Shown: positions 46,654-60,435, counted from the first letter of the stretch. The stretch: 64,000 nt of DNA from Nymphaea colorata (GCF_008831285.2 NC_045150.1:11050001-11114000); one strand, 5' to 3'. Numbers and translations are program-made. Notes: generated from the letters alone by a model not told the origin.

Positions 46654-47953
46654 ACGACAATAGGACTCTTTGAGAACAGTTGAAAGCCTTTCTCACACAC
46701 TTTTGGCTGACCCAAAGGGCCATATATATATACATGGCAAAAAAACTGAAAAATAAATGACTTGGCTCTTGGTGATTCCACTATAGCCATAATTGACATG
46801 ACTCTTGGTGATTCCACTATGGTTAGAATTGACATATGCTTTAAAAACAAAAAACTGAAAATTAAAATAGGCAAGGTCAAGGGGCACTTGTCATACGATG
46901 GAATTATTGGGGAACCCAAAAGTTGAACCCTTGACCTTCTTCATAAAAACAGCTCCACACGTTTTTAATTTTTTGCATAACTTTCATCGCATATTCCCCA
47001 TTGTGCATAGGAGGGCATGTGTTCTATTAATTTGCTTTTGCTTTAGAAAGTGTTCTTGGGAACCCGATAATGTGGATCACATGTCGGCATTCTAATTTTC
47101 AAATTTTGCATGTTTAAAAATTTGGTTTCCAGTGCAAATTAGCTATCGGAGAATCTGTAACCTTCTGGCTTGAAAGTGAGATCATATTTGGCTGCCAATT
47201 GCTTTCACTGGCTGTAAGATCACACAGTGAACAAGATTATGAATCAAAAGGAGTATTTTCCTCATTTTTGCAGAAGTTTGAGAATAGGAGTTTGACAACA
47301 TGTTTGATTTCTTCCAACTAAAATTGAATGACATGGAATAACATGTACAGCTTAGTACAAACTTAGTAACTTAAGAAATAACATGTAGTATTTAGCAATG
47401 TATGATTTAATTAGGTGACAATCACAACAGACTCGGCAAGCTCCAACTCTTGACCTCGTAAATGGATGCAGAAATATTTAGTATTTATTTGTACATGACC
47501 CCAATAGATGAGAGGGAGTTACATGCATGGCTGTGCATGGTGTACAGCTTTTAGGGCACGACAATTGTAGCCCTGGCCTAGTTTTGTGAGTGCGTGTCGT
47601 GCACATGAACTTATATACAATGCAAATGTGTAAAGACCTGTGCGTATAACCAGGTTCAGTAGCAATTATCTCCTTGCTTTCGTTCTTCACTCCAAGACCC
47701 TGTCTAGATATGTTCAGAAATCTATACATATTGATATTTCGGCTATTTATATTTGCAGTAGATTTATAATGGATGAAATATTCTCATATATGCTTTATTA
47801 ATTGAAACCTCTCGTCCAAGTAAACCAGTCGAAGTTCTCATTCATCATTGTCGAGCGAGCACCTGGTTGATGCAGGAAAAGCAAAAATTACAATTTGCAA
47901 GATGAAGTTCTGAAGCGGGAAGGGAGCAGTGGAAGAATTCAGATCAATGATGC

Positions 47954-48139
47954 TTACACTAGAGGAGCAAATTCAGCGAATAGCTGCTGCATTTGCCGCC
48001 TATTGCGGACTGACACATTGATTTCTCGAACCCCTGTGACATGGATAATGTCGTACAATGGCTCTATAATGGTTGGATTGTTAACGTCTGAATCCACAAG
48101 CTCAAAACAGTTAGGACCATTCTGCTTACGCATATCCAA
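47954..48139 (-). CDS. Exon-like ORF, copy B
   Basis: About 60 codons open, with NGPNCFELVDSDVNNPTIIE, EPLYDIIHVTGVREINVSV and RRQMQQLFAEFAP, between acceptor-like gcgtaagcag and donor-like GTAAGC. It is conserved in C (57,620-57,805) with substitutions, and frameshifted in A. No family recognised. Confidence 0.35.
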   Translation of the reverse strand: MDMRKQNGPNCFELVDSDVNNPTIIEPLYDIIHVTGVREINVSVRNRRQMQQLFAEFAPLV

Positions 48140-48824
48140 CAGTTATCAAACTCCACATATACGCGATAATTGAATAGCGGTAAACTTGTTCTTTTGGCTG
48201 CCTGGTCAACCTATTAACTATGCCGTAAAATGAGTGCAAGCATGAGCTGTTCACAACCTAAACAATAAGTTTCACAATTGAATCCAAAACATTCTACCTT
48301 CTATTAACTATGCTTTATTTATAGTTAAATTGATGGATGAGAAAGGAAAATATCTATAAATTGAATCCTTCCAAGATCATCATCATACTTGTTAGAATAA
48401 AAGTGGAATAACGATAGCAGAAAAGGATGAAACAGACGAAGATAGGGAGGGTCTCTGTTGAGCTTTCTGAGTCAAACCCAACTGGGTCAGAACTGGCTGG
48501 ATTTTGCACTCGAGCAAGATGGGGGGTCAATCCTGCACCTCGTAAAATGGTGTGAATATCTCAGGATTTCACTCTTGCATCCAGACTTAGGTGCATAACT
48601 ATATAAGATAACTGTGTCCTGTAAATATATGGATCTCCAACAACAGTTCGAGTATCGTCACGTACATTTCTCTAGGGCCTTTCCACATTCCTGGCTAGTG
48701 TGCTATTGAAGATTTACCTACAAGTAGTATAGCTGTTCTTGCTCAGATTGGGTGCATTTGGGAAATTGGTAACAAAAGCTGATTGTAGCATGCAGAAATA
48801 TTACTAAATATAAGTAAAAAGATC

Positions 48825-48825
<1 letters not shown>

Positions 48826-48866
<41 letters not shown>

Positions 48867-48896
48867 TCTCTCTCTCTCTGTCTCTCTCTCTCTCTA
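48826..48896. repeat. CT microsatellite, copy B
   Basis: A nearly pure (CT)n tract of about 70 bp, matching 39,678-39,753. Confidence 0.9.
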
Positions 48897-48945
48897 CATG
48901 ATGGGTAGCACAACAGGTCAGGCTGGGTTTCATGTATTGACCACG

Positions 48946-49644
48946 TCATCTTGAGGAATATTGTCCAGATGGTATTGAAGAATGGTGATCTGGAATTAAG
49001 GGTGCCATTGTAGAGGCTAATTTGACCTGTTCTTGTCTTCCCCTCTTCCTCTTATGATTTTCATTTAATAAATTTGACATTTTCGTGGAAACGGCTCTCT
49101 TGCTTTCTGAATCGAAGTACCCGTACACGCTTATGATTTTCGTTGAAGAAAATTGGCATTTTGAAGGAAGTAAAACAATGCATGTTTGTTTTTGAGATCC
49201 AAATAAAAGTTCGAGTCTCTTATCTACAGGTTCCTCGGTGCAGCGAGGGGCATCATTAGCATACTCAATGCATACACAAGGATCTTTCCCGCAGATATCA
49301 TGGTCTTTATTAAAGCGAGCAGCGACTGCAAAACAGGTCCAACCAAAGAAGTAGTTGAACCTATCACTGGCCAAAAACCTTGTAGAACAAGGAGGAGGAG
49401 GAGAACAAGAAAGAAATCATGATGGCAAAGTTGATGAGGATAATGACGTGTGATAATAGCAATTGGAGATACAGATATGAAACAGAGCGAGTGAACAGAT
49501 TATGGTACCTGTTAACTTCACCTTTTGCCCATCGATCCCGTTATTCTTGGTTGCGGTGAAGAATTTAGGACCCTTGTTCGAATGTTTACATAAAATCCTT
49601 CTTGCTAGCTGCTGCCTGTGCAACCACAGCGGTTGTATGTGCAC
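48946..49644 (-). CDS. Candidate two-exon gene, copy B; product unknown
   Basis: Equivalent of 39,917-40,498 and almost identical to it. The second frame stays open longer (142 codons) because of an indel near 49,080-49,090. The donor after EEPVDK is ATAAGAG (49,223), as in A, against GTAAGAG in C. Confidence 0.35.
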
Positions 49645-50669
49645 ACTTATATAGACGTAGAGTTAAACCACAAACTGCTTTGCACACTAACTTGGTGAAT
49701 GAAGTCAAGTGTACCACAAAAACTGCAGGCACTTGCGTGTCGAGGGGCCGTGCCTGGAAGTTTGACATTGTCAGGGAGGCAAGCTATCCATAGCAGGACA
49801 AGTAAGCATGGCCCAGCCTCACTCCCTGACATCATGCATGAATCTTTCTCTGTCACTTACGGAATTAAAAAATAAAATGCGAGAAACTTTCAGAAACATT
49901 ACTTCAATTAATTAAGAATTGACTATAATGAATGCCTTTTACTTAGAAGCCATGAAGCCAATCAATAGTTAGAAGCATATGATCTTTAAATTTGTTTTTC
50001 TAGCAACAGAGTTAAAGTACTTCTGACGGTGGATCAAAATCGTATTTCCTGAACAAGATCTGGCAAAATGCGAGGGCATCGATTGTGAATTAATTTCATA
50101 TTCATTGGATCTATCTAAAGAACCGGAGCTCTTCATTCCATCAAACTAGATCAACAAGCGGGCCAGATTTGGGTGATTATTTTTTAGGATATCTCATGCG
50201 GGTGGATCCGAATAAGCTATGTGGCATTTTTTTCCCATTAACATTTGCTTCTTTTAGGTTATGAGTTTGACACTAGTTTCCATTTTCTTGACATTAGCTA
50301 GCAATCTCACACTGACAATTACACGTCAAAAATCACTTGGTTTCACCACAGCTTGATGGGTTCCGTATATGAACATTCCATAATCTGAATGGGTCGATAA
50401 AAACCTACATTAAGTTGATCATATGTTGGAGTTTAATAGTGTTTTTATAATATGCAAAAATCAATGGCACTTATAGCATTAACATTTTATTAGCAGAAAA
50501 GTCTGCATTTTTCATAAAAGCAACTTAAATGAAACATGTTTTATATCAAAATATTTTTTGTAAAAATATTTGTATATTTATATTTTTATTTAAAATATTT
50601 TTTTATAAGAACTTAAGGAGTCTGGTTTTAATCCCTGAGCTAGTGGTCAGGGATCTGCGAATTACTCAA

Positions 50670-50670
<1 letters not shown>

Positions 50671-50723
<53 letters not shown>

Positions 50724-50738
50724 GTATATATGCACATG

Positions 50739-50816
<78 letters not shown>

Positions 50817-50905
50817 CATATATAAACATACACATATATATATATCTATATATATACATATATGTATATGTATATGTATATATACATATATACATATATA
50901 TTTTA
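50671..50905. repeat. CT then TA microsatellite, copy B
   Basis: The same site as 41,523-41,741, with a longer central TA run. Confidence 0.95.
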
Positions 50906-51290
50906 GGTCTCAAGCCATTAGGTCAGGGCCAAAATCGGACGGCTATTAAGTGCAATGATTATAGTGTATTTTTTGCTATCTAACTTCACATATATGATCT
51001 TAAGAATAAGCTGATATCAAATGTATATTGAGTGAATCATTTTCTAAAATGTAGTTGATCTGCTCATATATTGAATGGTTTATTTTATATCAAAATTCTG
51101 ATGATGGAGAAATCTCTATGTTCCTTAAAAACAAGTTTAACCAAACCATGTTTCTTATCAAATTAGAATTTTTTAACATGTTAGTACGTTTTTATTTTAT
51201 TTAAAACATTTTTAGCAACCAATTGAATGGTTTTATTTTTATCCATGACGTAACGGTTTGGGATCTACCAATTTCATTCTATCTCTCTAG

Positions 51291-51325
<35 letters not shown>

Positions 51326-52070
51326 AGCCTTTGATTTTAAAGGATGGTAATGACTAAGTTGAAAAAAAGGAAACTAAGCTGTATTTTCATGAAACGGGAA
51401 TACCCTTTAAAAAAAAGGATGTCGATTAAGGAAATAGATTTATTCACGTGCCAATGAAGTCTTGTGTTTGAAGTCTTGTGTTTGAGGAGAGCGTTCACGT
51501 GGCTCACCCAACAGCCAAAGCTGTATCACCTAGAGGTGAATGCCACAACACGCAAAAGAAGCTTCAAAACAAGCAAGAAGACAACCGGCCTCCTTGCATC
51601 TTTCCCATCAGTAAAAAAAAAAGAAAGAGAGTCACTGTTTGGGAGACTAAAAAATAAAGTGTATTTTGTGGGCTACCTGGTATATTTTGGGAGGTTTACA
51701 TTACATTCTAATGTACCATGTTCCCAAGTCCGTCTGGTTGAGTTTGAACTAACGGAATTTGCCAGTGAACTCGATTTTGGTTTTCTATGTAGCAAGAGAA
51801 TATTTCTATGTGACTGCCATGGTCATCTGAATTAGCTTAAGTATCAAAAGAATATTTCTATGTGATTGATTTAGAGTTTTAATCAAACTTTGGTCAACTA
51901 TCTGTTTCTGATTCAAATTCAGTTATGAAATTACGTACTAAATCTGATCCAATATATACTATACAGGCATGTACAGCCCAATGTATATTAGGAATAGCTC
52001 ATGTGCCATTGGTTTCCATCAATTTCTAAACTAAGTGCTTCATGAGGTCACCTTCATTATCCGTTTTCAA

Positions 52071-52820
52071 TCAAAAGCTTATAGAGTCAAGACCCAACAA
52101 GAAATCGTTCAAGTAAATGCACACTATATACACAGACGTTTCATCAAACAATTCGAGGGCTAGCCATGTGGGTACCTGAAAATGAGATGAAAATGTGTAG
52201 TTTTCACTCAATCCTGCTGCAGCTCCAGAGAGGAATACCACAAATGAGTGAGAGAGAAGCAGGAGAAAATTTGATGATTTTCTCGAAGGTTGCCTCACTT
52301 CCAAGTTGGTGTAGGATCACCTCAACAGGTGACGACTCAGCCACTCACGCACAAAATTCAGCTGCTGCGCCAAGGCCAAGTTGAAACACTGATGGCGGTG
52401 TCACCATTGTTGTGCTAGAGAACGATGCTGATAAGGTCCTTTGATGTGAAGTTTGGAGGAGCTTAAGAATATCAGATGAGTTGGTGGTTTTTGAGGGTGA
52501 GGGCATAACGAGTTCTGCTTGTTGTGAGGTGGATGAGAAGGCTATATGCTTGCAGTGGCTCTTACCTGGAAGAAGGCATGGCTGTGGTTTGCGGACAGAG
52601 AAGCTGTAAGGAAGAGAAGAATGGGTAGCAGGTTGTAGAGATGGAGAAACATACCTTTGGAAGACACATAAACCTTTGAAGTGGGGTTGGAACGCAGCCT
52701 CCAAATGGTGTTACTGCAATAGGAAGAGATGTGAACAAGGATGGTAGAAGAAGAAGAAGAGTGGAGAGGCAGTGAGCAATGAAAGGAAAGGAAAAGACTC
52801 GAGCGTTGAGTGGTCAGCAT
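52071..52820 (-). CDS. Candidate spliced gene, copy B; product unknown
   Basis: Base for base like 42,910-43,659 at all splice sites (offset 9,161 bp): exon 1 ends at 52,655, the 38-bp exon is 52,603-52,566, the third exon ends at 52,349 and the fourth starts at 52,175. The same frame ambiguity applies. Confidence 0.4.
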
Positions 52821-53279
52821 AGAGCGGGAGTGAAAGAAAGGAATGGAGAAAAGGTGTTTCTAGTGTTTGGATGACTAATTAATAACGAGGAAAAAAAAGC
52901 AGAGCTAATAAGTGTGTTTGGAAAGAAAAGAAAAGAAAAGAATTTTTTAATATAATTCTTACCTCTCTGAAAATGAAGATTGGAAGGAAAAGGAATTAAT
53001 TCCTTTTTCCCTTTTCTTGCTTGTAATTTACCTAACCATTTTCTCCTCTTTCATTTTCCTTCATCTATTTATTTTCCTTTCTTTAAATCCATTCAAACAA
53101 TGCCTAAGGGTTTTGAGATCGAGCATCTCGAGAAAGGAAAATCGAGTGTGCTGCTGGCGAGCGTTCCACGGTGTCCATGCCCAGCATTTTCGTCTCGAGT
53201 CCGTTTTGATTGTCCAGCGTCCAATGTTTGTGTTGACTAGGCAACAAACAGAACATCGTGTTCTGTTTCGCAGCATTCC

Positions 53280-54268
53280 TAGGGCTGCAGAACGAGTCGA
53301 GCCAACTCGGGCTTGAATCGAACTCGCCCGGAAAAACTCGACTCATTTATAAATGATTCGAGTTCGAGCTCACCCATTAAACTCGAATCGCCAAACGAGT
53401 AGAGTTCGAGTTGCAAGAACTCGACTTGTTTAAACTTGACTAGACTCGTTACTTGAAATAAACTGAATCGTACAGACCGGTTTGTGAAACTGGTTCACCG
53501 GTTTTTGGTTAAAACGAAAGCCAATCTTACCGTCTTGAATCTCTTCATCTTTTCTTCTGGGTGGTCTCTCTCTTCTCGATTTCTTGTCTTCCCTCCTCTG
53601 TCGACCATGATGGCAAAACGAGGTGACGTCACGAGAGATGACTAAGGTCCACGGTACCACCCTTTGCCTTCGGTCATCCGTGTTTCATTTGGAAGGGGAA
53701 GGCTGGAGGGGTGAAGCTGCGAAGTACCGAAGGGCAAGTGCCAAGTGCGGCAGCCAGCAGCGGAGTATCCGGCAAGGTGCGGGCGGCAGGTGTTTCTTCC
53801 TCTTCTTCTTCTTGAATCATTTCTTGTTTTGTTGGGTTTTCATTTTTTACCCTTTTTCAGCGCTTTTGCCTCATGCTTCTTGGTCTGATTTTTGTGCTGT
53901 AGAACAGAAGAAGCACCAGGATCTTGCTTGCGTGGTCGGTGCCTCGTACCTTTGTCCCGGACTCCCGGTTATGGTTTATCTTCTCCCTTGTTTTTTTCTT
54001 GGTTTACTGCTTTTGTCTTTTTTGTGGCTTCCAATTGAGTTCATGTTAGGGTGGATGGAGGAGTTTGGCTTCTGTTTGTTGAATCTTGTGGTGTTTTGTA
54101 ATGACTTCTTGTTTTGTTGTTCATGAGAACACTGAACGAGTTAAGTGAGTCGAGCTCGAGCTCGAGCTTGTGTTAGGGAGGTCGACTCGAGTTTGAGTCG
54201 ACGTCTTTGAGCGGAATCGAGCTCGAGCTGGGCAAGCTCGAGCTCGACTCGGCTCGTGTGCAGCCCTA
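53280..54268 (+). mobile_element. Non-autonomous hAT-type element, copy B
   Basis: Begins TAGGGCTGCAGAACGAGTCG and ends CTCGGCTCGTGTGCAGCCCTA, with the 8-bp duplication agcattcc at 53,272-53,279 and 54,269-54,276. It is in the same site as copy A, so it was inserted before A and B separated. It is about 100 bp shorter than copy A. A 167-residue ORF (53,623-54,126) spans the non-repeat interior and includes the same hydrophobic segment (MVYLLPCFFLGLLLLSFLWL). Confidence 0.88.
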
Positions 54269-54772
54269 AGCATTCCACCCCATTCTGCAGTGTCTTGCCC
54301 TGCTCATTGGGCAGCTGGCTTAGAGTTAGTTAGGCAAGGGGTGATGAGAAAGGAAGATACACGAGTTTCAAAGAGAGAGGGAGAGCATTGGAGGAATGAA
54401 GGTGGGAATATAAGTTTGTAGTTGGTTGTTCCATCAATTGACAGGAAGTCAAAGCTTCCATGCAATCTTATCTATCTGAGACATGGGGTCTGCTTTCTTC
54501 GGTGTTTCATGGTGCTGCATGCCCCACCGAGCTTCAACTTGTTCATTGGAGATTTTTTTTATAGCACAAGAATTTGATGACCCAAGTACTCGTAATGGAC
54601 ATTGGCTGCCTATCAGCCTCATTCATCTGTTTCGTTTAAAGTTATTGATTTTGTATTAGTAAAACATATTATGAAATGAAAATTTTATTAGAACGTGCTC
54701 CCAAATTTTAAACAATTTCACACGTTTTATTTATTTCAAACATCTTACAGCAGTCTCAAACGGTTAGACATT

Positions 54773-54907
<135 letters not shown>

Positions 54908-55037
54908 AACACACCCTTGCAACACACACACATATATAGATACCCTTGCCCTAGTCCCATGCTCTTCAAATTGGCTGTGCCTGAGACCGTTGCCCCACAC
55001 CTGAACTATTACCTGCACCCTTGTGACCTGGTGCTTG

Positions 55038-55398
55038 TTACATTGAATGTTGATGTGCATGTGGCTCACCAGCATTTGCACCTACACACATGTGCCTTGG
55101 TTCGTGTTTCTTAGAAGGCTGATCTGCGTGTGCCCCACCTGCACTTGCACCTCCATTCGTGTGACTTTGTTTCTTAGGAGGTTACTTAGAAGACTGATGA
55201 ACACTTGCCCCAGCCCCGCCTGCACTTGCACCTGCATCCGTATTACTTGGTTCATGTTTCTTAAAAGTCGTCTTGGAAGGCTGATCTGCATCTTCGCTAG
55301 GAGGTGGAGGTGGAGGTGAGGGTGGAGGAGGAGTTGGTTGTCGACCACTTTCCCGCAACGGGTAATATGACATTTGAACACTTTTGTGATCAGAAATG
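55038..55398 (-). pseudogene. Proline-rich/GASAG-repeat exon, copy C, nonsense codon
   Basis: The best-preserved repeat frame: polyproline block, ADQPSK, KKHEPSNTDAGASAGGAG, ASVHQSSK, then a stop where B has Gln (TAA against CAA, near 55,185). After it the same frame continues [20 protein letters not shown] and [20 protein letters not shown] to a TAA at 55,038. The acceptor before the exon is intact. Protein unknown. Confidence 0.5.
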
Positions 55399-55530
55399 CT
55401 GTTAAGGAAAAAAAGAAATTAAGTTTTGCATACTTTAGGTCCATCGTATTTCATTTCCATCGTAATTGTTCCTGCAGTTCTCCTTGTTCGGTCTCTGTTA
55501 GAGAGAGCAATAACCGAGTCTTATTTCAAG

Positions 55531-55740
55531 TCAATAATTGCTGGGAAACATGTGAGCAATAAGCAGATCAAAAACTTGTAGGTAGTCCAACTGTTTGCTA
55601 CAGGAATGACCTGCCAGCACGTCCTCTTCTTGTGTTCCTGTGAATGACACAACATACAACACAAGAACAACACACACAAATCCAGCACTTGTTTCTACAA
55701 GTGTCACAAGGCATGACAGAAGGCAGCAAAGATTAAGCAC
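55531..55740 (-). CDS. Small hydrophobic ORF or exon, copy C
   Basis: Equivalent of 37,301-37,513 with a shorter middle (a few bases lost in caagtgtcac). The hydrophobic stretch FVCVVLVLYVVSF and the TGTQEEDV end are kept. Confidence 0.25.
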   Translation of the reverse strand: MLNLCCLLSCLVTLVETSAGFVCVVLVLYVVSFTGTQEEDVLAGHSCSKQLDYLQVFDLLIAHMFPSNY

Positions 55741-56385
55741 ATGACAATAGGACTCTTTGAGAACACTTGAAAGCCTTTCTCAGACACTTTTGGCCGACCC
55801 AAAGGGCCATATATATACATGGCAAAAAAAACTGAAAAATAAATGACATGGCACTTGGTGATTCCACTATAGGCATAATTGACATGACTCTTGGTGATTC
55901 CACTATGGTTAGAATTGACATATGCTTTAAAAACAAAAAACTGAAAATTAAAATAGGCAAGGTCAAGGGGCACTTGTCATATGATGGAATTATTGGGGAA
56001 CCCAAAAGTTGAACCCTTGACCTTCTTCATAAAAACAGCTGCACACGTTTTTAATTTTTTGCATTAACTTTCATCGCATATTCCCCATTGTGCATAGGAG
56101 GGCATGTGTTCTATTAATTTGCTTTTGCTTTAGAAAGTGTTCTTGGGAACCCGATAATGTGGATCACATGTCAGCATTCTAATTTTCAAATTTTGCATGT
56201 TTAAAAATTTGGTTTCCAGTGCAAATTAGCTATTGGAGAATCTGTAACCTTCTGGCTTGAAAGTGAGATCATATTTGGCTGCCAATTGCTTTCACTGGCT
56301 ATAAGATCACCCAGTGAACAAGATTATGAATCAAAAGGAGTATTTTCCTCATTTTTGCAGAAGTTTGAGAATAGGAGCTTCACAA

Positions 56386-56970
56386 GTACCACACCCCAAA
56401 TCATTATCTTTTTCAAATAATTTAAAATTTTGTCCTGCACATGACCTACAAAGGATATGAATATTTTGGAAATCCTGGACACTTGTTGGTTTGCCAAATC
56501 ATTTTTTGACTCATATTTCTTTCAATCGCATAAATATGGGATTGAGATATCAGAGATTGGTTTTGGTTAATTTTTTTAGCACCACATTGTACTCCAAGCC
56601 TATTGTGAAATTCTGATGCTTGCCCTCAATTATATGGTGTCTGAAATGAACCAATATCAAATAAGTCACACTTTAGGGGATGTTGCATAGACAGACGAGC
56701 CATAAGAGGTAGGCAGGTGGATAAAGGTTCCAAATCCCTGCCCATCCTGGAGACTGGGGAAGGACCAACACGATTTTATGGACTTCGAAAGAGGGATGTA
56801 AAGGGCTAGGGATATGCCTAAGTATAGTTGGTAAACTCGTGAATCAGTTTCAAATAACTTGAAGATTGGTTTTCAGGTCAAAGTGTTGACTCGGTAATTC
56901 GAATGGGTTAGATTTTAATATACAACATTTTCTCTATAAGTACATGAAGAAAGTAAGTCTCTCAGGACTC
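56386..56970. other. 585-bp block present only in unit C
   Basis: Units A and B read ...cacaa-catgtttgatt... at this point. C has 585 bp in between, beginning gtaccacaccccaaatcatt. No inverted termini or target duplication were seen. The first bases slightly resemble an LTR start (accccaaat), which may be chance. Confidence 0.75.
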
Positions 56971-57619
56971 CATGTTTGATTTCTTCCAACTAAAATTGAA
57001 TGACATGGAATATGAGTATTTGTACAAACGTAGTAACTTAAGGAATAATAATTAGTATTTAGCAATGCATGATGCAATTAGGTGACAATCCCAACAGACT
57101 CGGCAAGCTCCAACTCTTGACCTCATAAATGGATCCAGAAATATTTAGTATTTATATGTACATGACCCCAATAGAGGAGAGGGAGTTACATGCATGGCTG
57201 TGCATGGGTACAGCTTTTAGGGCACGACAATTGTACCCCTGGCCTAGTTTTGTGAGTGTGTGTCATGCACATGAACTTATATACAATGCAAATGTGTAAA
57301 GACCTGTGCGTATAACCAGGTTCAGTAGCAATTATCTCCTTGCTTTCGTTCTTCACTCCAAGACCCTGTCTAGATATGTTCAGAAATCTATACATATTGA
57401 TATTTCATCTATTTATATTCGCAGTAGATTTATAATGGATGAAATATTCTCATATATGCTTTATTAATTGAAACTTCTCGTCTAAGTAAACCAGTGGAAG
57501 TTCTCATTCATCATTGTCGAGCGAGCACCTGGTTGATGCAGGAAAAGCAAAAATTACAATTTGCAAGATGAAGTTCTGAAGCGGGAAGGGAGCAGTGGAA
57601 GAATTCAGATCAATGATGC

Positions 57620-57805
57620 TTACATTACGGGAGGAAATTCAGCGAATAGCTGCTGCATTTGCTGCCTACTGTGGACTGTCACCGTGATTTCTCGAAACCC
57701 TGTGACATGGATAATGTCGTCCAATGGCTCTATAATGGTCGGATTGTTAACGTCTGAATCCACAAGCTCAAAACAGTTAGGACCATTCTGCTTACACATA
57801 TCCAA
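57620..57805 (-). CDS. Exon-like ORF, copy C
   Basis: About 60 codons open, matching B with several substitutions (for example DDIIHVTGFREITVTVHSRQ). Conservation of the open frame across a diverged copy hints at past selection. Confidence 0.35.
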   Translation of the reverse strand: MDMCKQNGPNCFELVDSDVNNPTIIEPLDDIIHVTGFREITVTVHSRQQMQQLFAEFPPVM

Positions 57806-58617
57806 CAGTTATCAAACTCCACATATATGCGATAATTGATTAGCGGTAAACTTGTTCTTTTGTCTGCCCGGTCAACCTATTAACTATGCCATTAAATGAG
57901 TGCTAGAATGAGCTGTTCACAACCTAAACAATAAGTTTCACAATTGAATCCAAAACATTCTACCTTCTATTAGCTATGTTTTATTTATAGTTAATTTGAT
58001 TGATGAGAAAGGAAAATATCTATAAATTGAATCCTTCCAAGATCATCATCATACTTGTTAGAATAAAAGTGGAATAACCATGGCAGAAAAGGATGAAACG
58101 GACGAAGATAGAGAGGGTCTCTGTCGAGCTTTCTGAGTCAAACCCAACCGGTCGGAGCAAGATGGGGGGTCAATCCTGCACCTCGTAAAATGGTGTGAAT
58201 ATCTCAGGGTACACTCTTGCATCCAGACTTAGGTGCATAACTATATAAGATGACTGAGTCGAGTAAATATATGGATCTCCAACAACTGTTCGAGTATCAT
58301 CACTTACATTTCCCTAGGGCATTTCCACTTTCCTGGCTAGTGTGCTATTGAAGATTTACCTACAAGTAGTATAACTGTTCTTGCTCAGATTGGGTGCGTT
58401 TGGGAAATTGGTAACAAAAGTTGATTGTAGCATGCAGAAATATTACTAAATATAAGTAAAAAGATCTCATTCTCTCTCTCTCTAAATGATGGGTAGCACA
58501 ACAGGTCAGGCTGGGTTTCATGTATTGACCACGTCATCTTGAAGAATAATGTCGTGATGGTATTGAAGAGTGGTGATCTGGAATTAAGGGTGCCATTGTA
58601 GAGGCTAATTTGACCTG

Positions 58618-59229
58618 TTATTGTCTTCCCCTCTTCCTCTTATGATTTTCATTTAAGAAACTTGACATTTTAATGGAAACAACTCTCTCTCTCTCTGAAT
58701 CGAAATACCGGTACACTCTTATGATTTTCATTGAAGAAGATTTGCATTTTGAAGGAAGGAATACAATGCATATTTGTTCTTGAGATCCGAATAAAAGTTT
58801 GGGTCTCTTACCTACAGGTTTCTTGGTGCAGCAAAGGGTGTCATTGTCATACTCAATCCATACACAAGGATCTTTCCCGCAGATATCGTGGTCTTTATTA
58901 AAGCGAGCAGTGACAGCAAAACAGGTCCAACCAAAGAAGTAGTTGAACCTATCACTGGTCAAAAACCTTGAAGAAGAAGGAGGAGGAGAACAAGAAAGAA
59001 ATCATGGTGGCAAAGTTGATGAAGATAACGACGTGTGATAATAGCAATTGGAGATACAGATATGAAACAGAGCGAGCGGACAGATTATGGTACCTGTTAA
59101 CTTCACCTTCTGCCCATCGATCCCGTTATGCTTGGTTGCGGTGAATAATTTAGGACCCTTGTTCGAATGTTTACGTGAAATCCTTCTTGCTAGCTGCTGC
59201 CTGTGCAAGCACAGCGGTTGTATGTGCAC
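58618..59229 (-). CDS. Candidate two-exon gene, copy C; product unknown
   Basis: Equivalent of 39,917-40,498. The first frame is 75 codons, as in A and B. The second contains SDRFNYFFGWTCFAVTARFN and DICGKDPCVWIEYDNDTLCC. It is followed by an intact donor, TGTAG followed by GTAAGAG (58,812/58,811), which is changed in A and B. Confidence 0.35.
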
Positions 59230-60237
59230 ACTTATATAGAAGTAGAGTTAAACCACAAACTGCTTTGCACACTAACTTGGTGAACGAAGTCAAGTGTACC
59301 ACAAAAGCTGTGGGCAGTTGCGTGTCGAGGGGCCCTTGCCTGGAAGTTTGACATTGTCAGGGAGGGGAGCAATCCACAGCAGGACAAGTAAGAATGGACC
59401 AGCCTCACTCCTTGAGATCATGCATGAATCTTTCTCTGTCACTTAAGGAATTAAGAAATAAAATGCAAGAAACTTTCAGAAACATTACTTCAATTAATTA
59501 GGAATTGACTATAATGAATGCCTTTTACTTAGAAGCCATGAAGCCAATCAATAGTTAGAAGCATATGATTTTAAAATTTGGTTTTTCTAGCAACAGAGTT
59601 AAAGTATTTCTGACAGTGGATCAAAATCGTATTACCTGAACATGATCCGGCAAAATGCGAGGGCATCGATTATGAATTAATTTCATATTCATTGGATCTA
59701 TCTTAATAACCGGAGCACTTCATTTGATCAAACTAGATCAACAAGTGGGCCAGATTTGTGTGATTATTTTTTAGGATATCTCATGAGGGTGGATCCGAAT
59801 AACCTTTGTGGAATTTTTTTCCCATTAACATTTGCTTCTTTTAGGTTATGAGTTTGACACTAGTTTCCATTTTCTCGACCTTAGCTAGCAATCTCATGCT
59901 GACAATTACACGTCACAAATTGCTTGGTTCCGTATATGAACATTCCATAATCCGAATGGGTCGATAAAAAACCTACATTAAGTTGATCATATGTTGGAGT
60001 TTAATAGTATTTTTATAATATGCAAAAATCAATGGCACTTATAGCATTAACATTTTATTAGCAGAAAAGCCTGCATTTTTCATAAAAGCAGCTTAAATGA
60101 GACATGTTTTATGTCAAAATATTTTTTGTAAAAATATTTGTATATTTATATTTTTATTTAAAATATTTTTTTATAACAACTTAAGGAGTCTGGTTTTAAT
60201 CCCTGACCTAATGTTCTGGGATCTGCCAATTAGTCAA

Positions 60238-60435
60238 CTCTCTCTCTCTCTCTCTATATATATATGTATATGTATATATATATACATATATATATACATG
60301 TACATATATATATACATATACATGTACATATATATATACATATACATATACATATACATGTACATATATATATACATATATATGTGTGCATATATATATA
60401 AATCTATATATATATACATATATACATATATATTT
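60238..60435. repeat. CT then TA/CA microsatellite, copy C
   Basis: The same site as 41,523-41,741, with a different internal pattern (repeated tacatgtacata blocks). Confidence 0.95.

Noticed and set aside
48718-48949. Arg/Glu-rich minus-strand ORFs (also 39,595-39,789)
   Set aside because: Translations of the (CT)n microsatellite read as GAGA on the other strand.
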